Source of the DNA: Burkholderiales bacterium
Lineage (GTDB): Bacteria; Pseudomonadota; Gammaproteobacteria; Burkholderiales; Casimicrobiaceae
DNA: 11,968 nucleotides
Assembly: GCA_025935435.1 (NCBI GenBank)
Contig: JAICVH010000029.1
Span: 1 to 11,968, forward strand
Direction: 5' to 3'
Positions 7,136-11,968 of the stretch are shown piece after piece. The notes beneath the pieces are model-generated. The model ran no database searches. It was not told the origin of the DNA and worked only from the letters and a program-made list of their open reading frames with translations. How positions within the stretch are numbered: the stretch's first letter is position 1; each line of letters opens with the position of its first letter. Made by a program: the position numbers and the translations under genes.

Positions 7136-7891
7136 ATGTTCGCCCGTCTTCGCGAGGACGTTGCCGTCGTGTTCGACCGGGACCCGGCGGCCCGCAGCGC
7201 CTGGGAAGTTCTGACCTGCTATCCGGGCCTGCACGCGCTGGTCTGGCATCGCGCGGTCGTGCACCGGCTGTGGCGCGCCAATTTCCGCTGGCTCGCGCGG
7301 TGGCTCGCCCACTGGGGGCGGTGGCTCACCGGCATCGAAATCCATCCCGGCGCGATCATCGGACGGCGGGTGTTCATCGACCACGGCATGGGCGTCGTCA
7401 TCGGGGAGACTGCGGAAATCGGCGACGATTCAACGCTTTACCATGGTGTCACGCTGGGCGGGACGTCGTGGAACCAGGGCAAGCGCCACCCGACGCTGGG
7501 CCGCGGCGTCGTCATCGGCGCCGGCGCCAAGATCCTCGGTCCCATCCTGGTCGGCGACAGCGCGAAGATCGGGTCGAACGCGGTCGTCGTGCGCAACGTC
7601 CCGGCCGGTGCGACCGCGGTCGGAATACCCGCGCGCGTCGTCACCACCGACGACCGCGACCGGCGCGAAGCGCAGGCGGCTCGCATCGGATTCTCGGCCT
7701 ACGCGATATCGTCGGACATGGACGACCCGGTCGTGCAGGCGATCCATAAGCTCCTTGATCACGCGGCGGCGACCGAGGAACGGTTCAACCGGCTCGTCAC
7801 GCTCCTTCAGCACGAAGGCATGGACTGCGGGGAGGCGAAGGCCGTTGCCGACGCGTTCGACCCAAGACAGATCAACAAGATGCTCGAGTAA
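7136..7891 (+). CDS. cysE: Serine O-acetyltransferase (EpsC-type CysE)
   Basis: This enzyme makes O-acetylserine from serine and acetyl-CoA, the committed step of cysteine synthesis. The 251-residue protein has a short N-terminal helical region (1-66), then a left-handed beta-helix of hexapeptide repeats from IEIHPGA (67-73) to about residue 165. The IDHGMG segment carries His83, equivalent to catalytic His158 of E. coli CysE, and Glu68 sits where E. coli has Asp143. The GGTSWNQGKRHPTLG loop fits the shorter EpsC-like class. A tail of about 60 residues (SDMDDPVVQAIHKLL onward) is predicted helical. ATG 7136 gives MFARLRED, a usual family start; an in-frame TTG at 7097 would add 13 residues unlike the family. 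Placement just before iscR suggests linkage of cysteine supply to cluster assembly, as in Azotobacter where cysE2 precedes iscR. Confidence 0.93.
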   Translation: MFARLREDVAVVFDRDPAARSAWEVLTCYPGLHALVWHRAVVHRLWRANFRWLARWLAHWGRWLTGIEIHPGAIIGRRVFIDHGMGVVIGETAEIGDDSTLYHGVTLGGTSWNQGKRHPTLGRGVVIGAGAKILGPILVGDSAKIGSNAVVVRNVPAGATAVGIPARVVTTDDRDRREAQAARIGFSAYAISSDMDDPVVQAIHKLLDHAAATEERFNRLVTLLQHEGMDCGEAKAVADAFDPRQINKMLE

Positions 7892-7893
7892 AT

Positions 7894-7927
7894 TGGGCGC
7901 TCGTCGAACTGAACTTCCCGCCCATTT
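7894..7927 (+). terminator. Weak stem-loop after cysE
   Basis: TGGGCG (7894-7899) pairs with CGCCCA (7919-7924) across a 19-base loop, and TTT (7925-7927) follows. The stem begins two bases after the cysE stop and its 3' end abuts the IscR operator. Six pairs with a long loop and a short T-run make a poor intrinsic terminator. It may partly separate cysE from iscR transcription. Confidence 0.2.
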
Positions 7928-7950
7928 AGTTGACTAATTTATTCGGGTAT
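7926..7950 (+). promoter_or_regulatory. Type 1 IscR-binding site (operator of the isc operon)
   Basis: Compared with the published E. coli type 1 IscR consensus (ATASYYGACTRWWWYAGTCRRSTAT), this 25-base stretch matches at 23 positions by my alignment. The left half includes TAGTTGACTAATTT and the right half ATTCGGGTAT; the mismatches are the first base and one G-to-T in the right half. It covers the whole -35 box of the iscR promoter, so bound [2Fe-2S]-IscR should block RNA polymerase and repress the operon when clusters are plentiful. Binding is inferred from sequence and position. Confidence 0.85.
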
Positions 7951-7958
7951 TCTACGAT
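7930..7958 (+). promoter_or_regulatory. Sigma-70-type promoter of iscR
   Basis: TTGACT (7930-7935, five of six to TTGACA) and TACGAT (7953-7958, four of six to TATAAT) are separated by exactly 17 bases. Transcription would begin near 7965, leaving a leader of about 35 bases before the iscR ATG. The -35 is inside the IscR operator. It is the obvious promoter for iscRSUA-hscBA. Confidence 0.7.
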
Positions 7959-8000
7959 GGCCTGGCCGAGCGGACGACGCCGACCGGCCACCCCTCGACG

Positions 8001-8486
8001 ATGCGCCTGACGACCAAAGGACGTTTTGCAGTGACCGCGATGATCGACGTCGCCATGCACGGCGTGCGCGGCCCGGTCACGCTGGCGGCGATCTCGGATC
8101 GTCAGGGGATTTCGCTGTCTTACCTGGAGCAGCTGTTCGGCAAGCTGCGCCGCCACGGTCTGGTCGACAGCGTTCGCGGTCCGGGCGGTGGCTACACCCT
8201 TGGCCGGGCCCCCGAGCTCGTGGCGGTAGCGGACATCATCATGGCGGTCGATGAGCCGATCGACGCGACGCAATGCGGCGGACGCGAGAACTGCCACGAT
8301 GATCGTCGCTGCATGACGCACGAGCTGTGGGCCGGGCTCAATACGCACATTTTCGGCTATCTGCGATCGATCACGCTGGCCCAACTCGTCCGCCAGCAAG
8401 CGCCGCGAACCACCGAAGTGGCCGTGATGCACGACCACCGTCGGCCCGCCGGCGACCGTTCGACCGAAACCGCGCCGAGCGCATGA
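8001..8486 (+). CDS. iscR: Rrf2-family transcriptional regulator IscR
   Basis: IscR is a [2Fe-2S] winged-helix regulator that represses the isc operon when it holds a cluster and controls other Fe-S and stress genes in apo form. The 161-residue protein starts MRLTTKGRFAVTAM, like E. coli IscR. The wing motif SVRGPGGGYTLG covers 57-68, preceded by the recognition-helix region ISLSYLEQLFGKLR (37-50). Cluster ligands Cys92, Cys98, Cys104 and His107 fall at the same numbers as in E. coli. The last 27 residues are polar and variable. ATG 8001 has no strong ribosome site. The gene directly follows an operator of its own type and precedes iscS by only 14 bases, so autoregulation is very likely. Confidence 0.96.
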   Translation: MRLTTKGRFAVTAMIDVAMHGVRGPVTLAAISDRQGISLSYLEQLFGKLRRHGLVDSVRGPGGGYTLGRAPELVAVADIIMAVDEPIDATQCGGRENCHDDRRCMTHELWAGLNTHIFGYLRSITLAQLVRQQAPRTTEVAVMHDHRRPAGDRSTETAPSA

Positions 8487-8490
8487 CTGC

Positions 8491-8495
8491 AAGGA
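8491..8495 (+). promoter_or_regulatory. Ribosome-binding site deciding the iscS start
   Basis: AAGGA at 8491-8495 stands five bases before the ATG at 8501. It favours that start over the in-frame ATG at 8483, which overlaps the iscR stop (ATGA) and has no such site. The site lies just past the iscR stop codon. Confidence 0.65.
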
Positions 8496-8500
8496 ATCGC

Positions 8501-9709
8501 ATGCACCTGCCCATTTACCTCGATTACTCCGCGACGACGCCGGTCGATCCGCGCGTTGCGGAGAAGATGATTCCGTTCCTGACGCACCACTTCGGCAACC
8601 CGGCGTCGCGCTCTCACGCGTTCGGCTGGCAGACCGAGGCGGCGGTGGAGGACGCGCGCAAGGAAGTCGCTGCGCTCGTCCATTGCGACGCCAAGGAAAT
8701 CGTGTGGACGTCGGGTGCGACCGAGTCGATCAACCTGGCGCTGAAAGGCGCCGCGCATTTCTACAAGGACAAGGGCCGCCACCTGGTGACGGTCAAGACC
8801 GAGCACAAGGCGACGCTCGATACGACGCGCGAACTCGAGCGCGAGGGCTTCGAGGTGACGTACCTCGACGTCGCGCCCGATGGGCTGCTCGACCTCGGCC
8901 GTTTCGAGTCGGCGCTGCGGCCCGACACCACGGTCGTGTCGGTGATGTACGTCAACAACGAGATCGGCGTCATTCAGGACATTGCGGCGATCGGCGAGAT
9001 CTGTCGCTCGCGCAAGATCGTGTTTCACGTCGACAGCGCGCAGGCAACCGGCAAGATCCCGATCGACCTCGGCGCGCTCAAGGTCGACCTGATGTCGTTC
9101 TCGGCGCACAAGACCTACGGTCCGAAGGGTGTCGGCGCATTGTTCGTGCGACGCAAGCCGCGCGTGCGCATCGAAGCGCAGATGCACGGCGGCGGACACG
9201 AGCGCGGCATGCGTTCGGGCACGCTGCCGACGCACCAGATCGTCGGCATGGGCGAAGCGTTCCGGCTCGCCCGCTTGGACATGGAGAGCGATAACGCGCG
9301 CATCCGCGGCCTGCGCGATCGGTTGTGGGCGGGGCTGTCCACGATCGACGAGGTTTATCTGAATGGCGACTTCGAGCAGCGCGTGCCGCACAACCTAAAC
9401 GTCAGCTTCAATTTCGTCGAGGGCGAAAGTTTGATCATGGCGATCAAGGACGTCGCGGTTTCGTCCGGATCGGCGTGTACGTCGGCGTCGCTCGAGCCGT
9501 CGTACGTGCTGCGCGCGCTCGGCCGGAGCGACGAGCTCGCGCACAGCTCGATTCGTTTCACCGTCGGTCGGTTCACGACCACCGAGGAGATCGACTACAC
9601 GGTTGCGCTCGTGCAGCGGAAGATCGCGAAATTGCGCGAGCTGTCGCCGCTGTGGGAAATGCATCAGGAAGGTATCGACCTCGACACGGTGCAGTGGGCA
9701 GCCCACTAG
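8501..9709 (+). CDS. iscS: Cysteine desulfurase IscS
   Basis: IscS is a PLP enzyme that removes sulfur from cysteine and hands the persulfide to IscU and to tRNA-thiolation partners. The 402-residue protein aligns over its full length with E. coli IscS (404 residues). It shows LDYSATTP at the N-terminus, His102 in TEHKATLD, the PLP lysine Lys204 in SFSAHKTYGPKG, and the persulfide loop SSGSACTSASLEPSYVLRALG with Cys326 (E. coli Lys206 and Cys328). The C-terminal LREMSPLWEM-like region, here LRELSPLWEMHQEGIDL, ends near residue 395 and is the IscU-docking end. ATG 8501 gives MHLPIYLDYSATTP, nearly the E. coli N-terminus, and has a ribosome site. It is a group I (IscS-type) desulfurase. Confidence 0.97.
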   Translation: MHLPIYLDYSATTPVDPRVAEKMIPFLTHHFGNPASRSHAFGWQTEAAVEDARKEVAALVHCDAKEIVWTSGATESINLALKGAAHFYKDKGRHLVTVKTEHKATLDTTRELEREGFEVTYLDVAPDGLLDLGRFESALRPDTTVVSVMYVNNEIGVIQDIAAIGEICRSRKIVFHVDSAQATGKIPIDLGALKVDLMSFSAHKTYGPKGVGALFVRRKPRVRIEAQMHGGGHERGMRSGTLPTHQIVGMGEAFRLARLDMESDNARIRGLRDRLWAGLSTIDEVYLNGDFEQRVPHNLNVSFNFVEGESLIMAIKDVAVSSGSACTSASLEPSYVLRALGRSDELAHSSIRFTVGRFTTTEEIDYTVALVQRKIAKLRELSPLWEMHQEGIDLDTVQWAAH

Positions 9710-9718
9710 GCAGGATTC

Positions 9719-9724
9719 AAGGAG
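9719..9724 (+). promoter_or_regulatory. Strong ribosome-binding site of iscU
   Basis: AAGGAG at 9719-9724 is seven bases before the iscU ATG (9732). It is the best Shine-Dalgarno match in the operon and fits the need for more scaffold than neighbouring products. It lies in the 22-base gap after iscS. Confidence 0.75.
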
Positions 9725-9731
9725 AATCAAG

Positions 9732-10154
9732 ATGGCATACAGCGACAAGGTACTGGACCACTACGAGAACCCGCGCAACGTCGGCTCATTTGCGAAAAGC
9801 GACGAGGATATCGGCACGGGCATGGTCGGTGCGCCGGCGTGCGGCGACGTGATGAAGCTGCAGATCAAGGTCGGACCCGACGGCGTCATCGAGGATGCCA
9901 AGTTCAAGACCTACGGCTGCGGTTCGGCGATCGCTTCGTCATCGCTCGTGACCGAGTGGGTGAAGGGCAAGACGCTCGACCAGGCGATGTCGATTCGCAA
10001 TACGCAGATCGCCGAGGAGCTCGCGTTGCCGCCGGTCAAGATCCACTGCTCGATCCTCGCCGAGGACGCGATCAAGGCGGCGGTTGCCGATTACAAGGCG
10101 AAGCACGACGCGCAACCCGCGGCCGCGGCGTCGCTTGCGGCGGCCGCCGATTGA
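9732..10154 (+). CDS. iscU: Fe-S cluster scaffold protein IscU
   Basis: IscU receives sulfur from IscS and iron, builds a [2Fe-2S] cluster and passes it on with HscA/HscB help. The 140-residue protein has Cys37, Asp39, Cys63 and Cys106 (in KIHCSIL), plus His105, and the LPPVK peptide at 99-103 that HscA recognises, all at E. coli positions. The core is nearly identical to E. coli IscU through DYKAKH. It then continues with an Ala-rich tail of about 14 residues, making it 12 longer than the 128-residue E. coli protein. The tail carries no motif I recognise; longer tails are seen in related betaproteobacteria to my knowledge. Confidence 0.97.
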   Translation: MAYSDKVLDHYENPRNVGSFAKSDEDIGTGMVGAPACGDVMKLQIKVGPDGVIEDAKFKTYGCGSAIASSSLVTEWVKGKTLDQAMSIRNTQIAEELALPPVKIHCSILAEDAIKAAVADYKAKHDAQPAAAASLAAAAD

Positions 10155-10176
10155 ACGGTATCCGACAGCACCCATC

Positions 10177-10500
10177 GTGGCGATCACTCTCACCGAAAAC
10201 GCAGCGAAACACGTTGCGGCGCACCTCGCGCGACGCGGCAAAGGCGTTGGCCTCCGCCTTGGCGTTCGCACGTCCGGCTGCTCGGGCCTTGCCTACAAGC
10301 TCGAATACGCAGACGACGTGCGGCCCGAGGATTCGCAGTTCGAAAGCCATGGCGTTCGCGTCATCGTCGACCCGAAGAGCCTTCCGTATCTCGACGGCAC
10401 CGAGCTCGATTTCGCGCGTGAAGGCCTGAACGAGGGATTCAAGTTCAACAATCCCAACGTGCAGGATTCGTGCGGGTGCGGTGAGTCGTTCAACGTCTGA
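10177..10500 (+). CDS. iscA: A-type iron-sulfur carrier IscA
   Basis: IscA binds iron or Fe-S clusters and delivers mainly [4Fe-4S] clusters to target enzymes. The 107-residue protein has the same length as E. coli IscA and the three ligand cysteines Cys35 (VRTSGCSGLAY), Cys99 and Cys101 (SCGCGESF). The family-specific stretch EGLNEGFKFNNPNVQDSCG is intact and points to IscA rather than ErpA or SufA, supported by context. The start is GTG at 10177, giving VAITLTENAA, which lines up with E. coli MSITLSDSAA; the in-frame codons before it do not resemble the family. I see no clear Shine-Dalgarno, so translation may depend on coupling across the 22-base gap after iscU. Confidence 0.95.
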   Translation: MAITLTENAAKHVAAHLARRGKGVGLRLGVRTSGCSGLAYKLEYADDVRPEDSQFESHGVRVIVDPKSLPYLDGTELDFAREGLNEGFKFNNPNVQDSCGCGESFNV

Positions 10501-10511
10501 GCCAGCGCCGC

Positions 10512-10552
10512 GCGCGCATCGCGCGCATTCGGCCGATCGCTGCCCGCGCGGG
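10512..10552 (+). other. GC-rich hairpins between iscA and hscB
   Basis: The 78-base gap after iscA holds GCGCGC (10512-10517) paired with GCGCGC (10521-10526) around a three-base loop, and a perfect 10-base palindrome CCCGCGCGGG at 10543-10552. There is no T-run, so termination is unlikely. They could slow polymerase or protect the upstream iscSUA message. In such GC-rich DNA short palindromes also arise by chance. Confidence 0.3.
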
Positions 10553-10578
10553 TGCCGCGATGTGCACGCGTTGTCCCG

Positions 10579-11106
10579 ATGATCGATTTCTCGCGCAACC
10601 ACTTCGAGCTGTTCGGCCTTCCCGTACGCTATGTCGTCGACGCCGCTGCGCTCGAAGCAGCGTACCGCGCGCTGCAGACGAACGTGCATCCCGATCGACA
10701 CGCCGCCGGCAGCGAGGCGCAGAAGCGTGCGGCAGCGCAGGCATCCGCGCGTGTCAACGAAGCGTATCGCGCGCTGCGCGATCCGGTGACGCGCGCGGAG
10801 TACCTGTTGCACTTGCAGGGTGCCGATGTAACCGACGCGAGCGGGCGCCTTCCGGTTGCGTTTCTCACCGAGCAGCTCGAGCGCCGCGAGGCGGCCGACG
10901 AGGCGGTTGCAGCGCATGACGACGCAACGCTCGCGCGCCTCGTGCGCGACGTACGCGCGGAGGCCGCCGCGCTGCAGCACGATGTCGAACGCGCGCTGAC
11001 CGAACGGAATCTCGACGTTGCAAGCGCGCGCGTGCGCGAGCTGCGCTTCCTGACGAAGCTGGCCGACGATCTCGACGCTTTGCACGCCGACGAGGTCGAT
11101 ACGTGA
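10579..11106 (+). CDS. hscB: Co-chaperone HscB (Hsc20), J-domain protein
   Basis: HscB brings cluster-loaded IscU to HscA and stimulates HscA ATPase activity. The 175-residue protein has an N-terminal J-domain (about 5-80) with HFELFGLP near the start, the HPD tripeptide at 37-39 and NEAYRALRDPVTRAEYLL closing it. A C-terminal helical IscU-binding domain follows, with FLTEQLERREAADE and RELRFLTKLADDL, both matching E. coli HscB features. ATG 10579 starts nine residues before the conserved FELFGLP core; an upstream in-frame GTG at 10552 would add nine residues unlike the family. No strong ribosome site is seen. The stop overlaps the hscA start (GTGA), so the chaperone pair is translationally coupled. 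Confidence 0.94.
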   Translation: MIDFSRNHFELFGLPVRYVVDAAALEAAYRALQTNVHPDRHAAGSEAQKRAAAQASARVNEAYRALRDPVTRAEYLLHLQGADVTDASGRLPVAFLTEQLERREAADEAVAAHDDATLARLVRDVRAEAAALQHDVERALTERNLDVASARVRELRFLTKLADDLDALHADEVDT

Positions 11107-11968
11107 CGCTGTTCCAGATCTCCGAGCCCGACGCGTCCCCATCGCCGCATCAGGCGAAGCGCGCGATCGGCATTGACCTCGGGACGACGAATTCGCTCGT
11201 CGCGACGGTTCGCCACGGATTCGCCGTTGTCCTGCCAGACACGGAAGGCCGTCCGCTGGTCCCGTCGGTCGTTCACTATGGCGACCACGGCGTTGACGTC
11301 GGGTACGCGGCGCTCGTTCACGCGACGCGCGACCCCGCGCACACGGTCGTCTCGGTGAAACGATTGATGGGGCGCGGGCTCGCCGATCTCGGTGACGACC
11401 GGCGCTATCCGTATCGTTTCGTCGAGGGCGAAGGCGTCATCCGCATCGCCACGCGCGCCGGCATCAAGACGCCCGTCGAGATTTCCGCCGAGATTCTGAA
11501 GGCGCTCCGGCAACGCGCGGAGCTGTCGCTGGGCGGTGCGGTCGACGGCGCAGTCGTCACCGTGCCCGCGTATTTCGACGACGCGCAGCGCCAGGCGACG
11601 AAGGATGCAGCGACGCTTGCGGGCCTGCCGGTGCTGCGGCTCCTGAACGAACCGACGGCGGCCGCGATCGCCTATGGACTCGACAACGCCAGCGAAGGAA
11701 CGTACGCCGTCTTCGACCTCGGTGGCGGGACGTTCGACATTTCGATCCTGCGGCTTGCGCGAGGGATTTTCGAAGTGCTGGCGACCAACGGCGACTCGGC
11801 ACTCGGTGGTGACGATTTCGACCATCGCGTGTTCTGCTGGGCGCTCGAGCAGGGGCATTTGCCGCCGCTTTCGGCAGGCGATGCGCGCGAATTGATGGCC
11901 CGTGCGCGCGATGCCAAGGAGATGCTCACCGGTCACGATGCGGCACCGATCGTTGCGAAGCTGTCGGC
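11103..11968 (+). CDS. hscA: Fe-S assembly Hsp70 chaperone HscA (5' part, runs off window)
   Basis: HscA is the specialised Hsp70 that binds the LPPVK peptide of IscU and uses ATP to help release the cluster. The frame is open from GTG 11103 to the window end, covering the first 288 residues and most of the nucleotide-binding domain. Visible are IDLGTTNS (24-31), SVKRLMGR, TVPAYFDDAQRQATKDAA, NEPTAAAIAYG (182-192), FDLGGGTFDISILRL (from 204) and GDSALGGDDFDH. The N-terminal TLFQISEP and the extension before the first motif match E. coli HscA rather than DnaK. The GTG overlaps the hscB stop by four bases. The substrate-binding domain, and any following fdx and iscX, lie beyond the window. Confidence 0.95.
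   Translation, partial: MTLFQISEPDASPSPHQAKRAIGIDLGTTNSLVATVRHGFAVVLPDTEGRPLVPSVVHYGDHGVDVGYAALVHATRDPAHTVVSVKRLMGRGLADLGDDRRYPYRFVEGEGVIRIATRAGIKTPVEISAEILKALRQRAELSLGGAVDGAVVTVPAYFDDAQRQATKDAATLAGLPVLRLLNEPTAAAIAYGLDNASEGTYAVFDLGGGTFDISILRLARGIFEVLATNGDSALGGDDFDHRVFCWALEQGHLPPLSAGDARELMARARDAKEMLTGHDAAPIVAKLS

Noticed and set aside
8357..9391. Long minus-strand open frame across the iscR end and most of iscS.
   Set aside because: Low-complexity Arg/Val/Asp/His-rich product with no motif, fully antisense to a conserved gene; a composition artefact.
1..11968. Search for mobile elements, CRISPR repeats, tRNA or rRNA genes, phage or defence genes.
   Set aside because: No transposase or integrase frame, no regularly spaced repeat, no tRNA-like cloverleaf or rRNA stretch was seen; base use is even across the window.

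Overview
The window is high-GC chromosomal DNA with strong G/C preference at third codon positions. Its protein sequences look betaproteobacterial, most likely Burkholderiales, but genus cannot be fixed from sequence alone. The right half (about 6.2 to 12 kb) is the housekeeping iron-sulfur cluster locus in a known proteobacterial order: suhB (divergent), trmJ, cysE, iscR, iscS, iscU, iscA, hscB, hscA (cut by the window end). The same neighbours occur in E. coli (suhB, trmJ, iscRSUA-hscBA-fdx). The added cysE resembles the arrangement known from Azotobacter vinelandii.

Left part (1-5286, all plus strand): the C-terminal end of an amidohydrolase-like protein overlaps by 4 bases (ATGA) a GT-B family 4 glycosyltransferase. 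A 165-base gap follows, carrying a 10-bp stem-loop. Then comes a membrane-bound hybrid sensor histidine kinase (DUF4118-like membrane module, PAS, PAS, HisKA, HATPase, receiver). One base after its stop begins an AI-2E/YdiK-type membrane protein that seems to lack a conventional start codon at the right place.

Middle (5365-7096): suhB lies on the minus strand, convergent with the transporter and divergent from trmJ. cysE follows trmJ after 39 bases and has an extended -10 element placed so that its transcript could begin at or next to the ATG.

Right part (7892-11968): a near-consensus type 1 IscR operator overlaps the -35 box of the iscR promoter, so the operon is very probably autoregulated by [2Fe-2S]-IscR as in E. 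coli. CysE supplies O-acetylserine for cysteine. IscS takes sulfur from cysteine. IscU is the scaffold and IscA an A-type iron/cluster carrier. HscA (Hsp70) and HscB (J-protein) release the cluster from IscU. Key residues of all these proteins are intact.

I see no mobile element, CRISPR array, tRNA or rRNA, and no convincing new multi-gene system. The points most worth a second look are regulatory or about start codons: the IscR box, the possibly leaderless cysE and suhB promoters, the stem-loop before the kinase, the CTG/TTG start candidates, and the very tight iscR-iscS junction. The kinase/AI-2E-type pair is the least characterised unit.
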